Shown in pieces: positions 43,157 through 52,219 of a stretch of DNA of 64,000 bases. Source of the stretch: an uncultured Cohaesibacter sp. (GTDB lineage Bacteria > Pseudomonadota > Alphaproteobacteria > Rhizobiales > Cohaesibacteraceae); assembly GCF_963676275.1 (NCBI RefSeq), contig NZ_OY781091.1, positions 558,001 to 622,000 of the forward strand, in the 5' to 3' direction. The notes under the pieces were generated by a model. It saw only the letters and a program-made list of their open reading frames with translations. It was not told the origin of the DNA and made no database searches. The stretch's first letter is position 1. Each line of letters begins with the position of its first letter. The position numbers were made by a program, and so were the translations under genes.

Positions 43157-44040
43157 CAGTTGGACCCTCCTGCCCACTGGCGCATGATGCGAATATAGAT
43201 GACCGCCAGAACGGTGATGGCGAGCGTGATGATCAGCGCAAGCGATGCGCCGGACCCGGCCCGCTGGAAGGCAAAGGCTTCCTGATAGACCAGAATCGAC
43301 AATGTCCGGGTGGAGTTGGCCGGACCGCCGCGTGTCATGATCCAGATGATGTCGAACACCTTGAAGGCCTCAATCGTGCGCAGAACGACCGCCACCATCA
43401 GCGGGCCAACCAGATAGGGCAGGATCACATAGCGGAAGCGGCGGAAGGCGTTGGCACCGTCTGAAATGGCCGCCGCCCGGATGTCGTTGGGCACGGACTG
43501 CAGGGCCGCAAGGGCAATCAGGGCGACAAGGGGGAAATTCTTCCAGAGGTCCGCCAGAATGAGTGCCGCCATCGCCGTCTGCGGCTGCCCGAGCCATGAC
43601 TGATATTGATCGATGATGCCGAATTTGAGAAGAACCGCATTGAAGGCACCATATTCGGGATTATAGATCAGGCGCCAGAGCGTCGCGTTGACCACAGTCG
43701 GCAGCGCCCATGGCAGGATCAGCATGCCGCGCAGAATCGTGCGGCCGTAGAATTTCTGATTGAGCAGCAGGCCGACAAGAACGCCGATGGCAATTTCAAG
43801 GCTGACCGAGATCAGTGTGAATTGCATCGTGGCGGAAAAGGCCTTCTGGAAATTCCGGCTCGAAAGCATCCGGGTGAAATTGTCCCAGCCGACAAACTCT
43901 CCTGCGGATCCGACAAGACGCGTGTTGGTAAAGGCGAGGCGGATCGTGTCGATCAACGGCCAGCCGATCACCGCGATCATGACGCAGAGCAGCGGAAGCA
44001 TCAGAAGCCAGACATGAAGAGTCTTGCGGTCAGACAACAT
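43156..44040 (-). CDS. Sugar ABC transporter permease (MalF type)
   Basis: 294 residues, six membrane helices, first about 10-31 (WLLMLPLLCVMIAVIGWPLI). EAA loop AAAISDGANAFRRFRYVILPYLVGP. It is followed directly by the MalG-type gene. A 200-base gap with a hairpin separates it from the binding-protein gene. Confidence 0.92.
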   Translation of the reverse strand: MLSDRKTLHVWLLMLPLLCVMIAVIGWPLIDTIRLAFTNTRLVGSAGEFVGWDNFTRMLSSRNFQKAFSATMQFTLISVSLEIAIGVLVGLLLNQKFYGRTILRGMLILPWALPTVVNATLWRLIYNPEYGAFNAVLLKFGIIDQYQSWLGQPQTAMAALILADLWKNFPLVALIALAALQSVPNDIRAAAISDGANAFRRFRYVILPYLVGPLMVAVVLRTIEAFKVFDIIWIMTRGGPANSTRTLSILVYQEAFAFQRAGSGASLALIITLAITVLAVIYIRIMRQWAGGSN

Positions 44041-44198
44041 GATATTGGACCTTCATCAAATGATTTGGACTGGAGCGGTTACCGGTTGCTTGGCTGGGAT
44101 GCGGGTCGCACAGCCTGTGGTCTCAATAAGACCGTTTCAGGCCCCATGCCGACACCATGCCGATTGTCGGCGCGGTTTGCCTGCCAACCGGAAAGGAA

Positions 44199-44217
44199 CC
44201 GGGATCAATGATCCCGG
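44199..44217. other. Palindromic hairpin between sugar-binding protein and permease genes
   Basis: CCGGGATCA and TGATCCCGG flank a single central base (44199-44217). As RNA it forms a 7-bp stem with a 5-base loop, 23 bases past the binding-protein stop. No T-run. Probably limits read-through or protects the upstream message. Confidence 0.6.
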
Positions 44218-44240
44218 CTCTCATTCACCAATATGGGCTC

Positions 44241-45482
44241 TTATTCAAGCCCGCTATTTTCAGCCGCAGCTTCAAGCGCATCCTTAGCCGGAGACATGCC
44301 CAGCAAGGCTTCCTGAATGCCCTGCTGCAGGGCAAGGGACATTTCCTGATAATGCGGGGTCAGAGGACGCGGATACATGGCAGCAAGGCCTTTTTCCGCA
44401 GCCGCAATCAGTTCTTCCTGACCCTTGGTGACGGCAGGGTCCGTATAGGAGCTGGCCCAGATCGGCAGGCTGAGACGTGCATAGTCATTCTGCACCTTCT
44501 GCGAAGTCATGAAGACGATATAGTCCCATGCCTCATCAGGATGCTCGGATGTTGAGGTGATGCCAAGACCCATGGAGCCATTGACAGCGGATTCGGAACT
44601 GATGCCCTCAACGCCCGGAGCGGCAACCACGCCGACATTGCCCGCAACCTTGCTTTCCTTGGGATCATTGGCAAGGTTATACATATAGGTCCAGTTCAGC
44701 GCGAAGGCAGCATCGCCATTCTGGAAGACATTGCGGACATCTTCCTCAAGGAATTCCTTCGAATTGGGGTTGGTCAGACCGGACTTGTAGCTGTCGACCA
44801 TATAGTTCAGAGCATCAAGCGCGCCACCCTCTGCGAAGGCCGGTTTGCCATCCTTGATGAAATCGCCGCCATAGGCGCTGACCAGTGTCGTGTAATCGCA
44901 GATCGCTGCCTCGGCCTGAGCCCAGCTCCAGGCGATCGGATAGTCTACAATCCCGGCATCCTTGATTTTCTGGGCATCTGCCTTCAGCTCGGCCCATGTG
45001 GCCGGAGCCTTGTCGATGCCTGCCTTCTTGAGCATTTCCTTGTTGTAGAAAAGATATTTGGTATCAAGAATCCACGGCATGCCATAGCGCTTGCCATCAT
45101 AGCTGACGGTCGTCCAGGCGCCGGGCAGAATGCCGGATTGCATTTCGTCGGTGATCTTGTCGGTGACATCGACCAGTACATTATTCTGCGCATATTCGGC
45201 AGGCCAGATCACGTCATAAAGGACAACATCATAACCGCCACCAGCGCCCTGCGAGAGCACGGTCTTGTCATGCAGACCTTCATAGGGGACGAATTCCAGA
45301 TTGATCTTCACATCCGGATTGGCTTTTTCAAATTCAGTGGTCATGGCGCGAATGTCGTCTTCGCTATAGGCGGCCTGCGCCATGAACAGGGCATTGAGCT
45401 GGGTTTCGGCGAGGGCGGCACCTGACGCAATGAATGTCAGTGCTGTCGCTGCCAGAGAGACTGCTGTGATCTTTGAACGCAT
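44241..45482 (-). CDS. Sugar ABC transporter substrate-binding protein
   Basis: 413 residues with a signal peptide (MRSKITAVSLAATALTFIASGAALA, cleavage near 25). Cluster 1 (MalE/UgpB-type) binding protein: EFEKANPDVKINLEFVPYEG, LYDVIWPAEYAQNN, DTKYLFYNKEMLKKAGIDKAP and ALNWTYMYNLAN are typical. The ligand is a mono- or oligosaccharide or a sugar conjugate. GAGGAGAACACG precedes the ATG at 45482. First gene of the operon, divergent from the ROK regulator. Confidence 0.92.
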   Translation of the reverse strand: MRSKITAVSLAATALTFIASGAALAETQLNALFMAQAAYSEDDIRAMTTEFEKANPDVKINLEFVPYEGLHDKTVLSQGAGGGYDVVLYDVIWPAEYAQNNVLVDVTDKITDEMQSGILPGAWTTVSYDGKRYGMPWILDTKYLFYNKEMLKKAGIDKAPATWAELKADAQKIKDAGIVDYPIAWSWAQAEAAICDYTTLVSAYGGDFIKDGKPAFAEGGALDALNYMVDSYKSGLTNPNSKEFLEEDVRNVFQNGDAAFALNWTYMYNLANDPKESKVAGNVGVVAAPGVEGISSESAVNGSMGLGITSTSEHPDEAWDYIVFMTSQKVQNDYARLSLPIWASSYTDPAVTKGQEELIAAAEKGLAAMYPRPLTPHYQEMSLALQQGIQEALLGMSPAKDALEAAAENSGLE

Positions 45483-45612
45483 CGTGTTCTCCTCAGTTTG
45501 AACTCGGCGCATCTGTGCCGAGGATTCTCGACGTCGTCAAAAAGCTTGTCCGACGTCACATAGGGTGATTTGGCCATGGTGGGAGGGGCCGATAGCTCTT
45601 GATTGGCTATTT

Positions 45613-45629
45613 AGTCAAGTAATTGGACT
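45613..45629. promoter_or_regulatory. Imperfect palindrome in divergent SBP-ROK promoter region
   Basis: AGTC-9-GACT with further symmetric bases inside, in the 189-base interval between the binding-protein and ROK starts. Candidate operator of the ROK regulator. Confidence 0.35.
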
Positions 45630-45671
45630 TAATGATTGCGTAAGTTACCCAAGCATGTCAATGTTCTTTTT

Positions 45672-46886
45672 ATGAAAAAGAAGAAAACGCCCATCCGTGC
45701 CGTGTTTGGCTCCAATGCAGGCAGCGCTGGCGCCCATAATCGCCGTGTGATCATCGATGCGATCCGCGTCAACAAGGCCTTGTCGCGGGCCGAGTTGGCC
45801 AGAGCGACCCGGCTGACCAAGCAGACCGTCTCCAATATCATCGACGAATTGGAGCAGGACGGACTGGTTACGGCCCAGAAGACTGTGAAGGAAGGGCGCG
45901 GAAAACCGGCGACACCCTACAGGCTGGCACCTGAGGGGGCCTTTGCCATCGGCTTGCAGATCGACCGCAATATTGCCCGACTGGTTGTCGTCAACCTGAC
46001 CGGAGACATCATGATGCGATGCTCCGAGAAGCTCGATGCGGTCAATCCTGAAGAAGGCTTTGAAAGCATTGTCCGCCTGATCAGGAAGGCGCGGCGCGAC
46101 CTTGAGGCAATCTGTCCGGGCGCAGGCGAGCGCACTGCCGGTCTTGGTGTTGCCATGCCCGGACCCTTTGGCAGGGCAGAGGCCCTGTCGCCAGAAGAGA
46201 GTGGCGATTCCTATTCCATGGCGATCTGGCAGCAATTCCCTCTCGTTGAGCGACTGAAGGACCGCACCGGGCTGGAGGTCAGTTTGCAGAATGACGCCGC
46301 CGCCGCCGCTATCGCCGAGAAGCTGATCGGCAACGCCCATGCCTTGCGCAATGTCGTCTGCCTCTATTTCGGCTATGGTCTCGGGGCGGGCATTATCATC
46401 AATGGCGAGCTTTACACCGGAGCGGCAGACAATGCCGGTGAGATCGGGCTTATCAGGCCTCTGGGGAGCGCAAATGAAGCGACCAGCCTTGAACATATCG
46501 CCTCGCTCGCCTCCCTTTGCCATGCGATGGGCTGGAACCCGGATGATGATGACCTGTTCGCGCTTATTACCGAAGCCTTGCAGCGGGAGACGCCGCAGAT
46601 GATCGCCTGGCTCGATGGCGCTGCGGCTCATCTGCGCTGGGCGACACAAGCGGTCAATCTGCTGTTTGCACCCGAAGCGGTGATCCTCTGCGCCACCGCC
46701 CCCATGCCCTTGATTGCCCGTCTGGTTGCCATGATCAATGCTGAGCGGGGCAAGAAGGATAACCGCAGCGGCAATCCGCCGCTGACCGTTGGCACTGCCG
46801 ATCTCTGGACCGTTGCCATCGGGGCCGCTTCCGAGCCGATCAGCAACAGCTTCGCTCCGCGCCACTCTGCTCTTGTTAAAAGCTGA
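45672..46886 (+). CDS. ROK-family transcriptional regulator of sugar ABC operon
   Basis: 404 residues. Winged helix about 22-80 (LSRAELARATRLTKQTVSNIIDELEQDGLV) and a ROK domain with GLGVAMPGPFG, NDAAAAAIAEKL and YFGYGLGAGIIINGELYTGAADNAGEIG. The CxCGxxGC zinc motif is missing; after AGEIG the sequence goes to LIRPLGSANEATSLEH. It is divergent from the sugar importer operon and probably represses it. The ATG at 45672 precedes MKKKKTPIRAVFG; an upstream TTG frame start was rejected. Confidence 0.87.
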   Translation: MKKKKTPIRAVFGSNAGSAGAHNRRVIIDAIRVNKALSRAELARATRLTKQTVSNIIDELEQDGLVTAQKTVKEGRGKPATPYRLAPEGAFAIGLQIDRNIARLVVVNLTGDIMMRCSEKLDAVNPEEGFESIVRLIRKARRDLEAICPGAGERTAGLGVAMPGPFGRAEALSPEESGDSYSMAIWQQFPLVERLKDRTGLEVSLQNDAAAAAIAEKLIGNAHALRNVVCLYFGYGLGAGIIINGELYTGAADNAGEIGLIRPLGSANEATSLEHIASLASLCHAMGWNPDDDDLFALITEALQRETPQMIAWLDGAAAHLRWATQAVNLLFAPEAVILCATAPMPLIARLVAMINAERGKKDNRSGNPPLTVGTADLWTVAIGAASEPISNSFAPRHSALVKS

Positions 46887-47266
46887 CAGCACATCCTGAT
46901 CGTGAAGAGAGGGGAGCCGTGCCAGCCTGTTTGGCTGACGCTGCGATGATCTGCGTCTTGCGCTCTGATGCGCCGGTTTATCTATGAAATTTCAGACAAT
47001 CAAAAATTGTTCATTCTGAATATTCGCTACCAGTGCCAGTGGTGAATTGATTGTCGAACTGCGACACATCTTATGGTTTATGATGGGTATTCCAAACCCG
47101 AATTTCAAGGGTAACTCATTGAATTATGTATCGTTTCGGCATCACTTTTTTTTGAACAGATATGTAGCAAATGGACAGTTGAAGGGGAGGGGAGCAGTTT
47201 CTATTTATGCTGTGTCGCAGCGAGAAAATGTGTCGCATCGATAAAAAAATTAAGAGGAATAAATCG
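46887..47266. other. Intergenic region upstream of small secreted protein
   Basis: About 380 bases, A+T-rich to the right. No gene recognised. It should carry the promoter of the small secreted protein; AAGAGGAATAAAT at 47252-47264 is its ribosome-binding region. No clear palindrome found. Confidence 0.4.
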
Positions 47267-47569
47267 ATGAAAAAATCAGCAACCGTTCTTTCCGCACTCG
47301 CTATTGCCACCGTTGCATTGAGCGCACCCGCATTCGCAGCAGGCCAGGTAGACAGTCATAACCTGACTGGCACGCAGGTAAAACAGATGGTTCAGGACCA
47401 GGGTAGTGTACTCATCTCAACTGGTCCGGATCAGTTCGACCGTTATGTTGCAAACGATTCCTATTGTTTCCTTGGTGATGCCGCCAAGGCTGCATTCATC
47501 CCGACAGCTGATTCCAGTGCTTCGCTGATCGGTTACACCTGTGTTCCTGCACAGAACAACAACAGCTAA
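47267..47569 (+). CDS. Small secreted protein of 100 residues
   Basis: Signal peptide MKKSATVLSALAIATVALSA with AFAAGQ at the cleavage site (about residue 25). The mature part of about 75 residues contains TGTQVKQMVQDQGSVLISTG, FDRYVANDSYCFLGD and YTCVPAQNNNS. Two cysteines could form one disulfide. I do not recognise a named family, though short periplasmic proteins with a xxGxTVLxTG-like strand are common in Hyphomicrobiales. It is a single-gene unit with its own strong terminator and faces away from both neighbouring operons. Confidence 0.8.
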   Translation: MKKSATVLSALAIATVALSAPAFAAGQVDSHNLTGTQVKQMVQDQGSVLISTGPDQFDRYVANDSYCFLGDAAKAAFIPTADSSASLIGYTCVPAQNNNS

Positions 47570-47622
47570 GACTGACTGAAGGGCTACATTTTTGCTTCAG
47601 GTCATTCTAGTGCCTTAGTATT

Positions 47623-47667
47623 CTGCCACGTCGATGTATGCCCGTATGCATCTGGCGTGGCAGTTTT
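47623..47667 (+). terminator. Terminator of small secreted protein gene
   Basis: CTGCCACG (47623-47630) pairs with CGTGGCAG (47656-47663), with an inner GATGTAT/ATGCATC stem, followed by TTTTG. It lies 54 bases past the stop on the coding strand. Confidence 0.8.
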
Positions 47668-47741
47668 GTTTCGGGCGGTTCCCGACCAATAACCTGTCCA
47701 GACCGATGGTCTGTCAGGTGCTGGCAACGGCTCAGGCAACA

Positions 47742-47776
47742 AAAAGGGCTGTTTTCGGCAAGAAAACAGCCCTTTT
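47742..47776. terminator. Terminator of the kduI operon
   Basis: A perfect 15-bp stem (47742-47756 with 47762-47776, core GGGCTGTTTTC) with a 5-base loop and T-run on both strands, 20 bases past the kduI stop. It ends the minus-strand sugar-acid cluster 2 and may act as a second stop for the plus strand. Confidence 0.9.
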
Positions 47777-47796
47777 GCAAATCTTGGATTGACCGG

Positions 47797-48639
47797 TCAG
47801 CGCAGTTCGTTGATCGGAATGACGTCCATGTCGTTGAAGGTCTGGTTCTCGCCACCCATCGCCCAGATGAAGGTATAGGCTGAGGTGCCGCAACCGGCAT
47901 GGATGCTCCAGGAAGGGCTGATGACCGCATCGCCATCATGCATCATGATATGGCGGGTCTGATCGCCTTCACCCATCATATGAAACACCGCCTGATCTTC
48001 GGGCAGGTTGAAATAGGTGTAGATTTCCATGCGGCGCTCATGAGTGTGAGCGGGCATGGTGTTCCAGACATTGCCCGGCTCAAGCTGCGTCAGGCCCATG
48101 GACAGCTGGCAGGTTTCCAGCACGTCCGGATGGATAAACTGGTTGATGACGCGTTTGTTGCAGTTTGCCTGATCGCCCAGAGGCACCTTCTTGGCATCGG
48201 CCATTTTCAGGAAGGTGGTCTTGCAGCTCTTGTGCGCCGGAGCGCTGACCATATAGAATTTGGCAGGCTTGCTGGCGTCAGCGCTCTGGAAGGTCACTTC
48301 CTTCGTGCCGCGCGTGATATAGAGGCAATCCTGAAAGCCCAGCTCATAGCTCTCGCCATCGGCGATGATCGTGCCGGTCTCTCCCAGATTGAAGATGCCG
48401 ATTTCGCGACGCTCCAGAATATAGTCGGTACCGAAGGTCTTCATGCATTCGATGCCCTTGTCCAGCGGAACGGTTTCGCTGACAGGCATGCAGCCGAAGG
48501 TCACCATGCGATCCACATGGCTGTAAACCGCCTGAATGGTATCGGCAACATAAAGATTGGTGATCTTGAATTCCTCGGCGACCTCTTCGGTGGTCATCCG
48601 TTTGAAATGTTTCTGATTGACGGAATAACGGATATCCAT
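47797..48639 (-). CDS. kduI: 5-keto-4-deoxyuronate isomerase
   Basis: 280 residues, usual KduI length. It converts 5-keto-4-deoxyuronate, made from unsaturated uronates of pectin, ulvan or glycosaminoglycan type, to 2,5-diketo-3-deoxygluconate. Metal ligands are visible in MPAHTHERRMEIYTYF and in the C-terminal SIHAGCGTSAYTFIW. GGAGATGCCGC precedes the ATG at 48639. Last gene of cluster 2; its product is the expected substrate of the KduD-like SDR encoded two genes upstream. Confidence 0.95.
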   Translation of the reverse strand: MDIRYSVNQKHFKRMTTEEVAEEFKITNLYVADTIQAVYSHVDRMVTFGCMPVSETVPLDKGIECMKTFGTDYILERREIGIFNLGETGTIIADGESYELGFQDCLYITRGTKEVTFQSADASKPAKFYMVSAPAHKSCKTTFLKMADAKKVPLGDQANCNKRVINQFIHPDVLETCQLSMGLTQLEPGNVWNTMPAHTHERRMEIYTYFNLPEDQAVFHMMGEGDQTRHIMMHDGDAVISPSWSIHAGCGTSAYTFIWAMGGENQTFNDMDVIPINELR

Positions 48640-48691
48640 GCGGCATCTCCTTTGGGGGTTTCTACTGTCTGAGAGGACATTTCTGCCGGGG

Positions 48692-49162
48692 TCAGGAGGA
48701 GGCAATCTCGATCTTGACGACGACTTTTCTTACATGGGATGGCTTTGCGGAACGGCATCCCGGGCGATGTATATCCCACGGGTAGAAGACTGCATAGCTT
48801 CCCTGAGACAGAAACAGCATGCTTTCTTGCGCCGGTTTGTCAAAGAAGCAGACATCCTTGTCCTCAAGGAGATCTTCAACCATCTCTGCCCCCTTGCTGA
48901 GGGGAGCAATGCCGATCAGCTCTTCGCCCTTGACCACATATTGAATGTCAATATAGCGTTTGTGGGCTTCGGGTTTTACGTCTTCGGCGGGTTTGGGATC
49001 ATAATCCTGCACCATGGCAAAAAGGCGATCCCCATCAATATCTGTGCGCCCTGTCGGCAGCGCCATCAGATCGGTCTTTTCGAGGAAGTGAAGTCCTTCA
49101 AGGATATTTTCCGGCAGTGTATTTGATGCTTCGGACAGATTTTCAAGGCAACCATAAATCAT
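48692..49162 (-). CDS. YhcH/YjgK/YiaL family protein
   Basis: 156 residues, normal family length. A cupin-like fold with VKPEAHKRYIDIQYVVKGEELIG and YPWDIHRPGC holding the metal-binding His and Glu residues. Family members include sialic-acid anomerase (NanQ) and EbgC; in uronate gene clusters they are thought to help ring opening or mutarotation. Here it lies between kduI and the 2-hydroxyacid dehydrogenase gene, which suggests handling of the cyclic form of 5-keto-4-deoxyuronate (inference). Confidence 0.87.
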   Translation of the reverse strand: MIYGCLENLSEASNTLPENILEGLHFLEKTDLMALPTGRTDIDGDRLFAMVQDYDPKPAEDVKPEAHKRYIDIQYVVKGEELIGIAPLSKGAEMVEDLLEDKDVCFFDKPAQESMLFLSQGSYAVFYPWDIHRPGCRSAKPSHVRKVVVKIEIASS

Positions 49163-49260
49163 GACAAGCTTCCTTTTCGTTTGACGGCCCGACCAATCAG
49201 GCCGGGCCGTGCAGGGTGAATCGATCTCCGTCCGGTCAGAGGGAGGAGTGATCGCTCTTC

Positions 49261-50214
49261 TCAGAGCTGATTGACCGGATAATGGACAGGTTCACCCTTG
49301 GCAAACCGCGCAGCTTCCTCCGCGACCTTGCGTTTGAGCTCGGCCGATGATTCTTCGGAATAGTAAGCCATGTGCGGAGTAATGAAGACATTGTCCATAT
49401 CGAGCAATGGCGACTGCTTGTCGATTGGCTCGGTGGAAATGCAGTCAAGGGCAGCACCGCCAAGGGCGCCGGATTTGAGCTGCTCGGCCAGAGCCGCCTC
49501 ATCAATGATGCCGCCACGAGCGGTATTGATGATGATGGCTCCTGCCTTCATGCTCTTTAGTCTGTCTGCATCAATCAGGTTGCGGGTTTCCTCATTGAGC
49601 GGACAATGCACGGAAACAACGTCGCTGCTGTTCAGAAGCACTTCCAGACTGACCTGCTTGACACCCGGAATTCTGTTCTCGAGATCTTTACGGTTGAGGT
49701 CACAGACCAGCACTTCCTTGCAAAGCGGCAACACCTTTTTGGCAAACAGCCCGCCGATGCGGCCAACGCCCAAAACGCCGATCGTCATCTCGGAAATGCG
49801 ACGGATGGGAGCCATCTTGCGGAAATCCCAGTCCCTGTTGCGGGTGTGGCTTACCGTTGCCGGGATCTTCCTGATAAGGGCCATCATCAGCGCGAGGGCA
49901 TGGTCGGACACTTCATGCATGCCATAATCCGGCACGTTGCAGACCTGAACGCCGTGGCGGGTTGCCGCTTCCAGATCGACATTGTCGACGCCGACGCCAT
50001 AGCGGACAATCTGCTTGACTTCGGGCAGGGCGGTGAAAACGCGATCATCGAACTTGCCATACTGGTTGAGAATGATGTTGCCACCCTTGCATTGGGCGAT
50101 CACTTCATCCTCTGTGCGCGCGGCCATATGGGTGAAATCCAGACCGGCCTTGGCGAGCACGTCTTTTTCGATCTGCATCGACTCGTGGTCGCAATCAGAA
50201 ACGATGACTTTCAT
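49261..50214 (-). CDS. D-isomer-specific 2-hydroxyacid dehydrogenase, cluster 2
   Basis: 317 residues. Cofactor turn VLGVGRIGGLFAKKVL, substrate Arg in NTARGGIIDE, Glu in ISTEPIDKQSPL, His in FITPHMAYYSEE. It is a paralogue of the cluster 1 enzyme: shared stretches include IRYGVGV, VCNVPDYGMHEVSDHA and LKRKVAEEA. The ATG at 50214 is preferred to an upstream TTG. Substrate unknown; its repeated presence next to the ADH and SDR argues for a role in the same pathway. Confidence 0.85.
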   Translation of the reverse strand: MKVIVSDCDHESMQIEKDVLAKAGLDFTHMAARTEDEVIAQCKGGNIILNQYGKFDDRVFTALPEVKQIVRYGVGVDNVDLEAATRHGVQVCNVPDYGMHEVSDHALALMMALIRKIPATVSHTRNRDWDFRKMAPIRRISEMTIGVLGVGRIGGLFAKKVLPLCKEVLVCDLNRKDLENRIPGVKQVSLEVLLNSSDVVSVHCPLNEETRNLIDADRLKSMKAGAIIINTARGGIIDEAALAEQLKSGALGGAALDCISTEPIDKQSPLLDMDNVFITPHMAYYSEESSAELKRKVAEEAARFAKGEPVHYPVNQL

Positions 50215-50247
50215 GAGATTATCTTTCACTTTCAATTTAGGACGCCA

Positions 50248-51006
50248 CTATCGGCCCAGATATCCGCCGTCGACCGGAATGATGGTGCCATTGACATAGT
50301 CCGAAGCGCCCGATGCGAGAAACAGCAGCGGCCCCTTCATGTCTTCCGGCGTACCCCAGCGATGGGTCGGGATGCGGGCAGAGATTTCCGCATTGCGTCC
50401 CTCGTCGGCCAGCAGCGCGGTGTTCATGTCGGTTGCCATATAGCCCGGAGCCAATGCATTGATGCAGAGGCCCTGACCGGCCCATTCATTGGCCAGTGCC
50501 TTGGTCAACTGGGCGATGCCGCCCTTGCTGGCTGCATAGGCCGGAACGGTGAAGCCGCCAAAGAAGCTCAGCAGCGAGGCGATATTGACGATCTTGCCGC
50601 GGCCCTTGGGCAACATCACGCGCGCGGCGCGCTGGCACAGATCGAACACGGCGGTCAGGTTGACCTCCAGAACCGCATTCCAGTCATCAAGCGGGAATTC
50701 CTCGCTCTTGTGACGCTTCTGCACGCCTGCTGCGGTAACCAGAATATCAAGGTCGCCCCCCAGCAGATCGAGAGCCTTGGCAAAGCCTTCTTCGCGCGCC
50801 TTGGCGCTTGCCAGATCGACGATCACGCCATGGCAGGCAAAACCGCGATCACAGAATTCCTTGGCAACGTCATTGACGCTGGCGCCAGAGCCGAAAATGA
50901 CAACCTCAACGCCAGCTTCGAGCAACACTTCCGCCATGCCCTTGCCAAGGCCGCGGGTGCCGCCGGTTACAATGGCCTTCTGGCCTTTTACATCATATGG
51001 ATTCAT
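50248..51006 (-). CDS. SDR oxidoreductase, KduD-like, cluster 2
   Basis: 252 residues. Cofactor turn TGGTRGLGKGM, TAAGVQ, Ser in NIASLLSFFGGF, YAASKGG catalytic pair, C-terminal VDGGYLGR. It is the expected KduD: reduction of 2,5-diketo-3-deoxygluconate, the KduI product, to KDG. It is highly similar to 15555-16313, including FPLDDWN/FPLEDWN and the whole APGYMATDMNTALLADEGRN stretch. It lies between the ADH and the 2-hydroxyacid dehydrogenase genes, as in cluster 1. Confidence 0.88.
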   Translation of the reverse strand: MNPYDVKGQKAIVTGGTRGLGKGMAEVLLEAGVEVVIFGSGASVNDVAKEFCDRGFACHGVIVDLASAKAREEGFAKALDLLGGDLDILVTAAGVQKRHKSEEFPLDDWNAVLEVNLTAVFDLCQRAARVMLPKGRGKIVNIASLLSFFGGFTVPAYAASKGGIAQLTKALANEWAGQGLCINALAPGYMATDMNTALLADEGRNAEISARIPTHRWGTPEDMKGPLLFLASGASDYVNGTIIPVDGGYLGR

Positions 51007-51028
51007 CGTTTCGATCTCTCTTGAATTC

Positions 51029-52051
51029 TTATGCCTGACAATCCACCAGAACCTTGACCGTGTTGACGGCCGGATCTGCGATCATGTCAAAAATGCCTTC
51101 CGACTGGGTCAGCGGCACGATCTGGGTCACCACTTTTTCAAGATCTTCAGCAATGGTCTGCGCATAGGCGACGGAAATTTCGAACTCGTTCTTGGTATAG
51201 ACGCGGGAGCCGATCAGGATCTGTTCCTTGAAATTCATGTCGCGCAAATCGACCGGACGCTGTTCCTTGTGAATGCCGGTCATGCAGATGGTGCCGCCGA
51301 TGCGGGCCAGCTTGGTCATTTCGACAGCCGAGCTTGGAGCGCCGGAGCATTCAAAGACGATGTCGACGCCCTCGCCATTGGTGCTGTCATTGATATAATC
51401 CACCAGGTTGGTGTCCTTGACATTGACCGTTTCCAGACCGAGTTCCTTGCAGACATCGAGGCGAGCCTGATCGACATCGGAGATGACGATGCGGGAGGCG
51501 CCCGAATGCTTGAGCACGATCGCGGTCAACACGCCGATCGGACCGGCACCGGTAACAACGGTTGAATCCAGAAGATTGAATTTGGCCTGATGCAGCGAGC
51601 GGACGACAACCGCAAGAGGCTCTACAAGAGCGGCGATCTTGTCGCTCATGCTGTCGGGTACCTTGAACAATACATCTTCATCGATCCAGGCATGGTCGGC
51701 GATGCCGCCATCCATATCAATGCCGATCAGCTTGAGGGTCTTGCAGACATGAGGATGGCCGGTGCGGCAGGCAAGGCATCCGCCGCATGAAATGAGCGGA
51801 TAGGCAACAACCCTGTCGCCGGGGGCAAGACGCCCTGATCCACCCTGAATTTCTTCGATGGTTCCCACAAATTCATGTCCAAGCACCAGCGGTGCGGTTG
51901 CACGCGGATGCTTGCCGGCAAAAATGCCGATATCGGAGCCGCAGATGCCGCAATAATGCATCTTGACCTTGGCGGCGCCGGGGCGTCCCTTTGGCTCTGG
52001 AACATCTTGAACTTCAACCTTGTGCGGGGCTGTGTAGACTAGCGCTTTCAT
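51029..52051 (-). CDS. Zinc-dependent sugar (alcohol) dehydrogenase, cluster 2
   Basis: 340 residues. Zinc site CGICGSD with GHEFVG; structural-type cysteines CGGCLACRTGHPHVC; cofactor turn VTGAGPIGVLTAIVL. It is the paralogue of 14519-15538, equal length within one residue and the same C-terminus (VDCQA). A KduI-KduD route to KDG does not need it, so it must either feed a second substrate into the pathway or act on C5 of an L-configured acid. AAGGAGAAAAAA precedes the ATG. Confidence 0.86.
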   Translation of the reverse strand: MKALVYTAPHKVEVQDVPEPKGRPGAAKVKMHYCGICGSDIGIFAGKHPRATAPLVLGHEFVGTIEEIQGGSGRLAPGDRVVAYPLISCGGCLACRTGHPHVCKTLKLIGIDMDGGIADHAWIDEDVLFKVPDSMSDKIAALVEPLAVVVRSLHQAKFNLLDSTVVTGAGPIGVLTAIVLKHSGASRIVISDVDQARLDVCKELGLETVNVKDTNLVDYINDSTNGEGVDIVFECSGAPSSAVEMTKLARIGGTICMTGIHKEQRPVDLRDMNFKEQILIGSRVYTKNEFEISVAYAQTIAEDLEKVVTQIVPLTQSEGIFDMIADPAVNTVKVLVDCQA

Positions 52052-52155
52052 TTTTTTCTCCTTGATGAGGCGGCATTCTTCGGGCCATCTGCACCTGTCG
52101 AATGCGCCTGCTTGACCGTTGTGCTTGCGCGCGTGGTAAAGCCAAAGTTCTGTTT

Positions 52156-52179
52156 CTGCCGGGCTGCAATGTCCGGCAG
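52156..52179. other. Hairpin between TRAP large permease and zinc dehydrogenase genes
   Basis: CTGCCGG (52156-52162) pairs with CCGGCAG (52173-52179) in the 168-base gap between the large permease gene and the dehydrogenase gene. It may separate transporter from enzyme expression within the operon. Confidence 0.5.
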
Positions 52180-52219
52180 TCTTGTTTGAAAATGCCCCCG
52201 ATGATGGCTTGGTACGGGA

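Noticed and set aside
45645-46892. A 415-codon minus-strand frame opposite the second ROK gene
   Set aside because: Shadow of the ROK gene; no domain and no ribosome-binding site.
49606-51024. A 472-codon plus-strand frame opposite the cluster 2 dehydrogenase genes
   Set aside because: It covers two well-supported minus-strand enzymes and has no family resemblance.
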